From NCBI RefSeq assembly GCF_007713735.2, contig NZ_VMNW02000061.1:1-53741 (forward strand): a stretch of DNA of 53,741 nt, read 5' to 3'. The notes beneath the pieces are model-generated. The model was not told the DNA's origin, searched no databases, and saw only the letters and a program-made list of their open reading frames with translations. The position numbers and the translations under genes are program-made. Positions 43,676 to 51,322 of this stretch are shown here, in pieces. Position 1 is the first letter of the stretch, and the number at the start of each line of letters is the position of its first letter. The stretch is from Amycolatopsis acidicola (GTDB lineage: Bacteria > Actinomycetota > Actinomycetes > Mycobacteriales > Pseudonocardiaceae).

Positions 43676-44595
43676 CAGTCCACCGAGATCAGCACCGAGT
43701 CCAGGAACAGGAAGTTCCGGATCGCCGCGTGCGTGCGTACCGAGAAATAGAAGTTGAGCAGGTTGTCCAGGGTCGAGTACCGGTCCGGGTACACCGGCAC
43801 CGGCACGTCCCGCATGTCGACCACCCTGTCGTTGAGCTGGAACTCCACATTGGACCGGGTCGCGGTGTCGATCTCCCAGCGCAGGTAGTGCCAGTTGATC
43901 TTCGTGGGCACCTCGTTGACGCACAGCTCCTGCGGGTCCGTCAGATACCGCCAGTCGTCCGGGTCGGGCGCGGTGAAGTCGGCCGCGTACGGCAGCGCGA
44001 ACCTGCCCTCCTGGTGATCACGCGGCGTCGGCTCCGGCACCACCGGGTACATCCACTGCCTGGTGAGCTCACCGTCGAGGTTGGTGTTCTGGTAGCGCAG
44101 CACGTTGTGGTAGCGGATCCCGTTGTCCGCGCAGATGTCGGTGGCCACCGTGAAGGCACCGAACTGAGACTCCGCCGGATGCCGGTTGCCGTCCCAGTCC
44201 ACAGTGGACGGAAGCTCGGCGCCGACGACGGCCTCTGCCTTGAAGGCGAAGTACGTCTCGATGCGCACGCGGCCCCGGCCGGCCATCGTCAGCCGCCGGA
44301 TGCCGGTGGCGGTGTGCCCCTTGTGCGGCCGCGTCGCCAGTTTCAGCGCGTAGTCCCCGCTCAGCGTGCCGTGCGTGCCGACGTCGAAGAACGAGCACGA
44401 GGACAGCTGTGGCGGCCGGAAGTCCCGCATGTGGTCGTCGACGGTGTCCAGGTCGCCGCGTCCGTCGTAGTTGCCGATCAGCTCGGTCCACCCGTGGGTG
44501 GTCGAGGAGAACCGGTCGAAGCACAGGATGCGGTCCAGTGGATTGAACTTCGCCAGCGCGGGATCGCCGGGCGGCCGGATGGCCGTCGTGCTCAT
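43672..44595 (-). CDS. Unrecognised 307-residue beta-rich protein, first gene of the LacI operon
   Basis: The protein has no signal peptide and no membrane helix, so it is cytoplasmic unless exported otherwise. Repeating beta-type strands with aromatic residues (GRVRIETYFAFKAEA, YHNVLRYQNTNLDGE, INWHYLRWEIDTATRSNVEF, LLNFYFSVRTHAAIRNFLFL) look like a concanavalin/LamG-style jelly roll. I think relatives are annotated as DUF6772, but I cannot verify that. No catalytic motif is evident. The start has GGAGAGG 7-8 bases upstream. It lies next to operators and a divergent transporter, so it may bind or convert the transported compound. Confidence 0.65.
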   Translation of the reverse strand: MSTTAIRPPGDPALAKFNPLDRILCFDRFSSTTHGWTELIGNYDGRGDLDTVDDHMRDFRPPQLSSCSFFDVGTHGTLSGDYALKLATRPHKGHTATGIRRLTMAGRGRVRIETYFAFKAEAVVGAELPSTVDWDGNRHPAESQFGAFTVATDICADNGIRYHNVLRYQNTNLDGELTRQWMYPVVPEPTPRDHQEGRFALPYAADFTAPDPDDWRYLTDPQELCVNEVPTKINWHYLRWEIDTATRSNVEFQLNDRVVDMRDVPVPVYPDRYSTLDNLLNFYFSVRTHAAIRNFLFLDSVLISVDW

Positions 44596-44610
44596 CGCCT
44601 CGTCCTCTCC

Positions 44611-44638
44611 AGATTAACGTTCATGTTGGTGACGACAA
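44611..44638 (-). promoter_or_regulatory. Promoter and operator of the minus-strand LacI operon
   Basis: On the minus strand TTGTCG (44638-44633) and TAATCT (44616-44611) are 16 bases apart. The -10 box is overlapped by ATTAACGTTCAT (44613-44624), an imperfect copy of the palindrome at 44687, so bound repressor would stop initiation. Confidence 0.6.
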
Positions 44639-44649
44639 GGACGCGTTCC

Positions 44650-44702
44650 TTGACTGTTGGAGCGAGGAGATCGTAGCCTGTCGTCGCCATTAACGTTAAT
44701 GG
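44650..44702 (+). promoter_or_regulatory. Promoter and perfect LacI-type operator of the MHS transporter
   Basis: TTGACT (44650-44655) and TAGCCT (44674-44679) are spaced 18 bases. CCATTAACGTTAATGG (44687-44702) is a perfect 16-bp palindrome lying at the expected transcription start, the usual place for repression by LacI-family proteins. Confidence 0.75.
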
Positions 44703-44734
44703 TCAGAGCTCAATGACGCAATGAGGGGTCATCG

Positions 44735-46033
44735 ATGGCACTTCGGATCAGCCGGGCGACGGTCGCTTCGACCGTGGGCACCGCCTTGGAGTGGTACGAC
44801 TTTTCGCTGTACGGCACGGCCGCCGCGCTGGTGCTTCCGCAGGTGTTCTTCCCCTCCGGGAACCCGCTCGCGGCCACCCTGTCTTCGCTGGCCACCTTCG
44901 CCGTCGGCTTCTTCGCGAGGCCCGTCGGCGGTGTGCTGATCGGCATCTTCGGCGACCGCGTCGGCCGCCGGACGATGCTCTTCATCACGCTGCTGCTGAT
45001 GGCGGTCGCGTCGACGCTGATCGGCGTACTTCCCAGCTATGCCACGGCGGGTGCCTTCGCGCCCGTCGCGCTCGTGGTCCTGCGGGTGGTGCAAGGGCTC
45101 GGCGCCGGCGGTGAATACGCGGGCGCGATGCTGATGTCCGCGGAGCACGCCGAAACCAGGTCGCGTGGGCTCAACGCCAGCGCGCCCACGCTCGGCAACG
45201 CGGTGGGCGCGCTCGTGGCCACCGGCGTCTACTTCCTCGTGCAGAGCACGATGTCCAAAGAGGACTTCCTGAGCTACGGCTGGCGGATCCCGTTCCTGCT
45301 CAGCTGTCTGGTCGGCGTGGCGGGCGTGATCGTGCGGCTCAAGGTCTCCGACAGCCCGGAATTCAAGCAGGCCAAGGAAGAAGGCCGCTCGACCCGCGCG
45401 CCGCTGCGGGAGCTGTTCGCCTCCTCCGGGCACAAGATCATCCCCGGCATGCTGGTGAGCGTCGCGCCGAACGTGATCAGCTACCTGCCCTCGGTCTACG
45501 CGCTGACCTACCTCACCAAGCACGTCGGCGTCGCGTCGTGGGTCGGGCTCGTCGGGATCGTGATCGCGAACGCGGTCAAGTTCGTGACCGTGCCGACCGC
45601 GGGCTGGCTGTGCGACCGGTTCGGCAGGCGGCCGGTGATGACCATCGGCGCGATCTCCGCAGCGGTGCTGTTCTATCCCTTCTTCTTCATGCTCGACACC
45701 GGGACGCCGGTGGTCATCTGGGCCGCGTTCGTGCTGATCTACACCTTGTGCAACGACCTCACGCTCGCCTCGCAGGCGACGATGATGTCGGAGCTGTTCG
45801 ACGTCCGGTACCGCTACACCGGCGTCACCTTCACCCGCGAGATCGCGGGCGCGATCGTCGGCGGCTGCATCCCGTTCGTCGCCGAGGCGCTCAACGACGC
45901 GTCGGGTGGGAAGACCTGGCCCATCGTGCTGGTGTCTTCCTTGCTGTGCCTGCTTTCCGTGGTGGGCGCGCGGTTCATCAAGGAGCCCGAGCACCTGCGG
46001 GCGCCCGCGGTGGCCCGGACTCCCGTCGCTTAG
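44735..46033 (+). CDS. MFS transporter of the metabolite:H+ symporter (MHS) type
   Basis: The 432-residue protein has about twelve membrane helices. GTALEWYDFSLYGTAAALVL at the start and the loop GDRVGRRTMLFITLL are signatures of the MHS group, which imports small organic acids, betaines or shikimate-like compounds with protons. The GEYAGAMLMSAEHA segment after helix 4 and GWRIPFLLS are also typical. GAGGGG lies 8 bases upstream of the ATG. It is transcribed away from the LacI operon and shares its operators. It meets the MerR gene tail to tail with a four-base overlap. The substrate is unknown. Confidence 0.92.
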   Translation: MALRISRATVASTVGTALEWYDFSLYGTAAALVLPQVFFPSGNPLAATLSSLATFAVGFFARPVGGVLIGIFGDRVGRRTMLFITLLLMAVASTLIGVLPSYATAGAFAPVALVVLRVVQGLGAGGEYAGAMLMSAEHAETRSRGLNASAPTLGNAVGALVATGVYFLVQSTMSKEDFLSYGWRIPFLLSCLVGVAGVIVRLKVSDSPEFKQAKEEGRSTRAPLRELFASSGHKIIPGMLVSVAPNVISYLPSVYALTYLTKHVGVASWVGLVGIVIANAVKFVTVPTAGWLCDRFGRRPVMTIGAISAAVLFYPFFFMLDTGTPVVIWAAFVLIYTLCNDLTLASQATMMSELFDVRYRYTGVTFTREIAGAIVGGCIPFVAEALNDASGGKTWPIVLVSSLLCLLSVVGARFIKEPEHLRAPAVARTPVA

Positions 46034-46935
46034 CCGCGCAGAGCCGAGACGAGATAAGCCATCCCGTCGGCACGACTCGGGATCGGCGGCCAGCCGTTCA
46101 TGATCCCCAGCAGCTGCCAGTAGCGCTCGGCGCGCGCGTCGTTGTGTTGCTCGATCCGGTCGGCCAGTTCCGGCCGGGTCAGCCCCACCGCGGCGCGCTC
46201 CAGTTCGCCCGCCAATTTCTGCGCCGCCTTCGACGACGGCGGTGTGCCCGCGTCGCGCAAGGCTTGTGCCCTGTCAGCCCAGCTGTGCAGTTTCTCTTGG
46301 TGCACCGGCAAAGGCTGCGGGTTGATCCCGGCCGCGCGCACCTCGGCGTGCCGCTCGCTCATGCTGCGGACCGCTTGCCGGTACGCGGGATCCTGGATCA
46401 GCTCCGCGAACTCCACCCACGCTTCGACCTGTTCCGGGCTCGGATCGTCGGGCAGCGTGGGTTTCGCCGACCGCATCCGGTCGTAGAACCCGGAATCCAC
46501 CTCCAGCCCCTCGGTCATCTCCGTCCAGAACTCGTCGACGAGCCGGGCGCGTTCGTCGTCGGACATCGAGGCCAGTTTGTTCATCAGCTTCACTTCCTCC
46601 AGCTCGGATTCGCGCTTCACGACCGCGCGCAGCACCGCCCGGCGCAGCCGGAGCCGGTGGATCTGCTCGTCGAGCGCCGCCACGTGCCGGGCGGCCAGCC
46701 GCGGCACGGTGGTCTCGCTGGCCAGCACCTGCGTGATCTCGGCGAGTCCGAGGCCGAGCTCCCGCAGGGTGCGGATCAGCTCGAGCCGGGCCAGCGAACG
46801 GGCGTCGTAGAGCCGGTAGCCGGACGGCGTGCGGTCGGTGGGCGGGAGCAGTCCCTCATCGGAGTAGAACCGGATGGTCTTCACGGCCAGCCCGGTCCGG
46901 CGCGCCAGCTCGCCGATGGTGAACGTCCTGCTCAC
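46030..46935 (-). CDS. MerR-family regulator with TipA-like C-terminal extension
   Basis: The protein has the MerR winged helix at its start (TFTIGELARRTGLAVKTIRF, then YSDEGLLPPTDR and SGYRLYD), a coiled-coil dimer helix, and about 190 more helical residues with several Trp. That large C-domain is the kind that binds hydrophobic ligands in TipA-like regulators. I prefer the GTG at 46935 to the ATG at 46944, because a CAGCAT -10 box ends 7 bases before it and overlaps the ATG. The operator lies between the -35 and -10, as usual in this family. It is divergent from the DUF3180 gene. Confidence 0.88.
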   Translation of the reverse strand: MSRTFTIGELARRTGLAVKTIRFYSDEGLLPPTDRTPSGYRLYDARSLARLELIRTLRELGLGLAEITQVLASETTVPRLAARHVAALDEQIHRLRLRRAVLRAVVKRESELEEVKLMNKLASMSDDERARLVDEFWTEMTEGLEVDSGFYDRMRSAKPTLPDDPSPEQVEAWVEFAELIQDPAYRQAVRSMSERHAEVRAAGINPQPLPVHQEKLHSWADRAQALRDAGTPPSSKAAQKLAGELERAAVGLTRPELADRIEQHNDARAERYWQLLGIMNGWPPIPSRADGMAYLVSALRG

Positions 46936-46942
46936 GTCGTCC

Positions 46943-46973
46943 ATGCTGTGGTCTCCAGCGGCTGGAGGGTCAA
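46943..46973 (-). promoter_or_regulatory. MerR-type promoter with dyad in a 19-bp spacer
   Basis: Minus strand: TTGACC (46973-46968), a 19-base spacer containing the perfect dyad CTCCAGC-C-GCTGGAG (46967-46953), then CAGCAT (46948-46943). The long spacer with a central dyad is the classic architecture of promoters that MerR proteins twist open. Confidence 0.7.
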
Positions 46974-46984
46974 GCTGTTACCGG

Positions 46985-46990
46985 TACGGT
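46985..46990 (+). promoter_or_regulatory. Leaderless-type -10 box (TACGGT)
   Basis: TACGGT ends 6 bases before the ATG at 46997. Confidence 0.5.
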
Positions 46991-46996
46991 AGGCGC

Positions 46997-47458
46997 ATGC
47001 ACTTCACGCGGCCCCGTGAGCTGGTGACCGCCGGGCTGATCGGGCTGGTGCTGGCGTACCTGGCGTTCGAGTTCGCGTACGGCTCGTTGCCCGATCTGCC
47101 GCGTTTCGGCGGGGTCACGCTGCTCGTGATCGCGGTCATCGAAGTGGTGCTGGCGTGGTCGATCCGCGGCCGGATCAAGGAGGGCCGACTCGTGGGCGCG
47201 ATCGCCGTCGCGCGGGCGGTGGCGCTGGCGAAGGCGTCGTCGTTGCTCGGAGCGTTGTTCACGGGTGCGTGGTTGGGCGCCCTAGTGGCTCTGCTGCCAC
47301 GTGTCAATGAGGTTTCGGCGGCCGCCGGTGACTCACGCAGCGCGATCATCGGGCTGATCAGTGCGGCGCTGCTCGTACCGGCGGCTTTGTGGCTGGAGCA
47401 TTCCTGCCGAACACCTGACACGCGTGATCAGGATCGCGATAATCACCCGACCGGTTAA
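46997..47458 (+). CDS. DUF3180 membrane protein (Rv3605c-type)
   Basis: The 153-residue protein has four hydrophobic helices (LVTAGLIGLVLAYLAFEFAY, GVTLLVIAVIEVVLAWSI, SLLGALFTGAWLGALVALL, SAIIGLISAALLVPAALWL) and a polar tail. It matches DUF3180, a family always found just after folK in actinobacteria; function is unknown. Here it is separated from folK by the inserted region. The start is set by the -10 box six bases upstream; earlier starts would read across the promoter region. Confidence 0.88.
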   Translation: MHFTRPRELVTAGLIGLVLAYLAFEFAYGSLPDLPRFGGVTLLVIAVIEVVLAWSIRGRIKEGRLVGAIAVARAVALAKASSLLGALFTGAWLGALVALLPRVNEVSAAAGDSRSAIIGLISAALLVPAALWLEHSCRTPDTRDQDRDNHPTG

Positions 47459-47514
47459 CGCGGGGAAGCTACCGCTCGAAGTACCGACTAGGTCTCAGAC
47501 GGATAACTAGAGGG

Positions 47515-47520
47515 TACGGT
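47515..47520 (+). promoter_or_regulatory. Leaderless-type -10 box (TACGGT)
   Basis: TACGGT ends 7 bases before the ATG at 47528. It is the same hexamer as before the DUF3180 gene. Confidence 0.5.
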
Positions 47521-47527
47521 GTTCGGC

Positions 47528-49102
47528 ATGACTGGCGTGGGTGACGACTCGCGCGGCCGCCTGGTGGGCAGGCCGTGGTTCGTCGTCGGCTTGGCCCTCG
47601 CCCTGGCCGCGACTCTGGCGCTCGTGCTGGCCGACGACATCCGCTACCTACGGTTGGGCATCGTCGCCGCGCTGTGGGCCGCCCTCGTCGGCGCGTTCCT
47701 CGCGGTCAGGTACCGCAAGCAGGCGTCCAGCACGGAAGACGCCGTCGCGCAGGCGCAAGAGGTCTACGAACTGGAACTGGAACGGGAGATCGCGGCCCGG
47801 CGGGAGTACGAGCTGGAGGTCGAGGCCGAAACCCGTTCGCGGGTGCAGGCCGATTCCCGGAACGAGCTCGACGCGCTGCGCGCCGAGGTGAGTGCGCTGC
47901 GGGACAACCTGCAGTCGCTCTTCGGCGGAGAGGTCCTGCTGGAACGGGTCGCGCTCACCGCGCAGGCCACGAGGATGCGTGCCCTTCGCGAGGAGCAGCG
48001 CATCGTCGAAAGCGGACCGGGCAGCAACGGGAACGGCAACCGCTCCCCGGCGCAGCTGACGGCCGCACCGACGCCGCCGTCGAAGGAGCGGCCGACGCAG
48101 TTCATGGACCGCGTCCGGGAAAAACAGTCGGCGCGGGCCGGCGGGCGTCCGGCCGCGCCGGAACCACGCCGCCCCGAGCGTTCGATGGATCTGCCGCAGC
48201 GCCGCCCGCCGAACGAGGCGCCGTCCCGTGGCAATGGCGCGGCGGCGAGCGTCGCGAAGGCCGCCGCCGATGCGCGTGCGGAGCAGACCAGGGTTCAGCA
48301 GGCGGCCGCGCTGCCGCGTGAGCAGCGGCGGGACACGCGCGCCGAGTCCACCCGCCCGGCGTTCAGCCCGTCCGAACGGGCGCGCCGCGCGAAGGCGGAG
48401 AAGCCCGCGCAGCCGCCGGAGCCGGTCGAGGAACCGACCAAGATGTCCAAGCCGGTCGACGCCGACTGGACGCCTTCGTGGGAGGGCCGCTTCAACCGCG
48501 ATCGCGGCGACAACGGCAACACCGCCCCGAAGACCCCGGAACCCCAGATCCCGCCGGCGCCGGAGCCGGTGGCGGCCCGGCTGGAGCCGCCGCAGGAGGA
48601 GCTCCCGCCGCCGAGCAATCCCACCTTGCCCGTCGAGGTGCGGCGTGCGGCGCAGGAAGCCCGTGGTGGCGGCCGTCGTCGCAGGTCCGAAGAGGAGTCG
48701 CCCGCGGAGACCTCCGCCGGTGGTGGACGTCGTCGGCGCCCGGAAAACGAAGCGCCGTCGTGGGGCGCCGCCCCGGGTGGGCAGCATTCCGGCAGCCACG
48801 CGCGGCCGGACGTGACTCCCGGCCGCCCCGGTGAATCCTCGGGATACCAGGAGCCTGTTCGCCGGTCCGGTGAGGCGTCGGGTTACCGCAACCCGACGCC
48901 GCGCCGCTCCGGTGAGTCGTCCGGCTACCGCTCCGCGCCGCAGTCTGGCCGTCGCTCGGACGAGTCCTCTGGCTACAGGCCCGCGCTCGAGGAGAGCACC
49001 CCGACCGGCTCGCACGCGTCCGGCCGCTCGGTGAGCGACCTGCTGAAGGCACACGGCACCACCGACGCGATCCCGCGCCGGCGCCGCCGCGCCGAGGACT
49101 GA
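47528..49102 (+). CDS. Membrane protein with coiled coil and long disordered repeat tail (Rv3604c-type)
   Basis: Two membrane helices (about residues 14-50, PWFVVGLALALAATLALVLA and LRLGIVAALWAALVGAFLAV) are followed by a Glu/Arg/Gln coiled coil (about 60-160) and roughly 350 residues of Pro/Arg/Glu-rich disorder. The tail includes four RSGESSGYR-like repeats and ends SVSDLLKAHG...RRRRRAED. The family, between DUF3180 and panC, is conserved in actinobacteria but unstudied. Helix-coil-tail order suggests a cytoplasmic scaffold at the membrane. Ser and Tyr in the repeats could be modified. The ATG is preferred over GTG 47519 because of the -10 box. Confidence 0.82.
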   Translation: MTGVGDDSRGRLVGRPWFVVGLALALAATLALVLADDIRYLRLGIVAALWAALVGAFLAVRYRKQASSTEDAVAQAQEVYELELEREIAARREYELEVEAETRSRVQADSRNELDALRAEVSALRDNLQSLFGGEVLLERVALTAQATRMRALREEQRIVESGPGSNGNGNRSPAQLTAAPTPPSKERPTQFMDRVREKQSARAGGRPAAPEPRRPERSMDLPQRRPPNEAPSRGNGAAASVAKAAADARAEQTRVQQAAALPREQRRDTRAESTRPAFSPSERARRAKAEKPAQPPEPVEEPTKMSKPVDADWTPSWEGRFNRDRGDNGNTAPKTPEPQIPPAPEPVAARLEPPQEELPPPSNPTLPVEVRRAAQEARGGGRRRRSEEESPAETSAGGGRRRRPENEAPSWGAAPGGQHSGSHARPDVTPGRPGESSGYQEPVRRSGEASGYRNPTPRRSGESSGYRSAPQSGRRSDESSGYRPALEESTPTGSHASGRSVSDLLKAHGTTDAIPRRRRRAED

Positions 49103-49145
49103 GGCGCCCGCCACAGGCATTTCCGGAGTGCGTGGAGCGTCACCG

Positions 49146-49151
49146 TAGAGT
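49146..49151 (+). promoter_or_regulatory. Leaderless-type -10 box (TAGAGT)
   Basis: TAGAGT ends 8 bases before the GTG at 49160. Confidence 0.45.
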
Positions 49152-49159
49152 GCCGGGCT

Positions 49160-50290
49160 GTGACGGCACCTCGCAGGATCACCGTGCTCTTGCCCGTGCT
49201 CGGCCTCGTCGTGGTCGCGATCTGCGGGCTGACGCTGCTTGCCCTGGTCACGGTCCGCGTCGGCCCATTGGCCGTCGCGATCGGCGTCGCCGCCGCGCTC
49301 GTGCCGGTCGCCGTGGTGGTGGCGACGTTCCTCTGGGTCGACCGCTGGGAGCCCGAGCCCGCGAAACTGCTGCTGCTCGCCTTCGCCTACGGCGCGTGCA
49401 TCGCGACGCTCACCGCGCTGCTGATCAACAACACCGCGGAGACGGTCGGGGATCTGTTGCTGGGCAAGGGAAACGGCAGCCGGATCAGCGCGCTGGTCTC
49501 CGCCCCGCTGGTCGAGGAGGCGGCGAAGGGCTCGTTCGTGCTCGCCATCCTGTTGCGCCGCAGCGACGAGTTCGACGGGATCGTCGACGGCATCGTCTAC
49601 GCCGGACTCACCGCGGCCGGCTTCGCCTTCACCGAGAACATCTACTACTTCGGCCGCGCCTTCTCGGACTACGGATTCGGCGACGGCACCAGCGCGGGCG
49701 TGATCGCCGCTTTCGTGCTGCGCGGGGTGCTTTCGCCGTTCACACACCCGTTGTTCGCGACGCTCACCGGGATCGGGCTCGGGGTGGCGGCGCGGTCCAC
49801 GTCGAAGTCGGTCCGGATTCTGGCGCCGCTCGGCGGCTACGTCGGGGCCGTGCTGCTGCACGCGTTGTGGAACGGCGCCGCGACGCTCGGCGGCGCCAAG
49901 ACCTTCCTCAACGTGTACTTCCTGATCTTCGTGCCGATGTTCATCGCCGTGTTCATGCTGGTGCTGCTGCAACGACGGCGCGAACAGCGGATCATCGTCG
50001 CGGCGCTGCCGAGGATGGTGGCGGACCGCTGGATCGCGGCGTCGGAGGTCGAGCTGCTGTCGAGCCTGGCAGGCAGGCGGCAGTGGCGCCGGCAGGTGCG
50101 CAAGCAGTCCGGCTCCCGCGCGGCGCGCGCCGTCGGGGCGTATCAGGCCAACGTCACACAACTGGCGTTCCTGAAGCGGGCCAAGCCGACCGTCCAGAGC
50201 ACGGACCGGCAGCGGGAGCTGCTGAACAGCCTTCGTGCCTCGCGTGCCGAGGCTGTCCGGCTGGCGGGTGACAAAGCACAGGCGGGGTGA
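49160..50290 (+). CDS. PrsW-like intramembrane metalloprotease
   Basis: The 376-residue protein has about eight membrane helices. The family's active-site residues are visible: the Glu-Glu and Lys in APLVEEAAKG near residue 118, the Glu of FAFTENIYYFGR, the His in FTHPLFATLTG and the His in LLHALWNG. PrsW proteases cut membrane anti-sigma factors in Bacillus; the target here is unknown. A basic 85-residue cytoplasmic tail follows the last helix. The GTG start fits a leaderless transcript. Confidence 0.9.
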   Translation: MTAPRRITVLLPVLGLVVVAICGLTLLALVTVRVGPLAVAIGVAAALVPVAVVVATFLWVDRWEPEPAKLLLLAFAYGACIATLTALLINNTAETVGDLLLGKGNGSRISALVSAPLVEEAAKGSFVLAILLRRSDEFDGIVDGIVYAGLTAAGFAFTENIYYFGRAFSDYGFGDGTSAGVIAAFVLRGVLSPFTHPLFATLTGIGLGVAARSTSKSVRILAPLGGYVGAVLLHALWNGAATLGGAKTFLNVYFLIFVPMFIAVFMLVLLQRRREQRIIVAALPRMVADRWIAASEVELLSSLAGRRQWRRQVRKQSGSRAARAVGAYQANVTQLAFLKRAKPTVQSTDRQRELLNSLRASRAEAVRLAGDKAQAG

Positions 50291-50434
50291 CCCGGGACGG
50301 GTGAAGCTGGTCACCAAGGCCCGGCGGCCGGCCCGGCGCCGAGCTACTCTCGCGCCGTCGTCCGGTACCCGAAACCGATCGGGACTGGAACGAGTTGAGG
50401 AGCTTTCTGCCATGTGCGTCCACAGGGGCACGCC

Positions 50435-51322
50435 ATGAGGCCCGCCCGGCTCGCCGTCGGGGTGGTCTCCGCGGGCCGTGTCGGCAGCGTATTGGGCGCG
50501 GCGCTCGCCCGCGCCGGACACAATGTCGTTGCCGCTTCCGGGATTTCCGCCGCTTCCGTCGAGCGCGCCGAACGGCTGCTGCCCGGTGTGCCGTTGCTGC
50601 CGCCGGACGAAGTGCTCGAGGCCGCCGATCTGGTGCTGCTCGCCGTCCCCGATGACACGTTGCCCGGCCTCGTTTCCGGCCTCGCCGCGACCAAGGCCTG
50701 GCGGCCGGGGCAGATCGTCATCCACACCTCGGGCGCGCACGGCGTCGGGGTGCTCGATCCGGTCGCCGAAGCCGGCGCCCTGCCGCTCGCGCTCCACCCG
50801 GTGATGACCTTCACCGGCCGCGAAGAGGACTTACAGCGGATGGCCGCGTGCACGGTGGGGATCACCGCGGCGCCGGACGACGAGGCCGCCTGGAACGTCG
50901 GCGAAGCGCTGACGGTGGAGATGGGCGGCGAGCCCGTGCGGGTGCCCGAAGCCGCGCGCCCGCTCTACCACGCCGCGCTCGCCCACGGCGCGAACAACCT
51001 CGTCACGCTCGTCGCGGATTGCCTCGATCTCCTTGGTGGGGCGGGGATAGCCAATGCGGAGCGGATGCTGGGCCCACTACTCTCGGCGGCACTGGACAAT
51101 GCTTTGCGCCACGGCGACCGGGCGCTCACCGGACCGGTGGCGCGCGGCGACACCGGAACCGTCCGCAAGCACCTCGCGGTGCTCGCGGAGGCGGCGCCCG
51201 AAATCGAACCCTGCTACAGCGCGCTCGCGCGGCGCACCGCGGCCAGGGCTTCGGCGGCCGGCCTGCTCGGCGCCGAAGCGGCCGCCGAACTCTCCGAGCT
51301 TCTCGACGAAGGACCGAAGTGA
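50435..51322 (+). CDS. DUF2520 Rossmann-fold protein (Rv3603c-type), candidate dehydrogenase
   Basis: The 295-residue protein has an NAD(P)-binding Rossmann start (LAVGVVSAGRVGSVLGAALA) and a helical C-terminal domain, the layout of ketopantoate and 6-phosphogluconate-type dehydrogenases. It directly precedes panC, with a GTGA overlap, in the pantothenate cluster. This hints that it could supply pantoate from ketopantoate, but the sequence alone does not prove a reaction. I choose the ATG at 50435; the frame stays open seven codons further. A TACTCT box at 50344-50349 may be its -10. Confidence 0.8.
   Translation: MRPARLAVGVVSAGRVGSVLGAALARAGHNVVAASGISAASVERAERLLPGVPLLPPDEVLEAADLVLLAVPDDTLPGLVSGLAATKAWRPGQIVIHTSGAHGVGVLDPVAEAGALPLALHPVMTFTGREEDLQRMAACTVGITAAPDDEAAWNVGEALTVEMGGEPVRVPEAARPLYHAALAHGANNLVTLVADCLDLLGGAGIANAERMLGPLLSAALDNALRHGDRALTGPVARGDTGTVRKHLAVLAEAAPEIEPCYSALARRTAARASAAGLLGAEAAAELSELLDEGPK

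Noticed and set aside
41747..43750. 667-codon plus-strand frame through the repeat array and across the LacI operon
   Set aside because: The first part is the 49-51 bp repeat, whose units shift frame; the rest is antisense to lacI and the two unknown genes.
41504..46980. Insertion sequence or integrase-driven island
   Set aside because: I found no transposase, integrase, clear terminal inverted repeats or target duplication, and no tRNA at either edge; insertion is inferred only from broken synteny.
47648..50797. 1049-codon open frame on the minus strand opposite the repeat-tail protein and prsW
   Set aside because: It is a shadow frame covering several real genes and intergenic promoters, with low-complexity Arg/Pro/Gly content.
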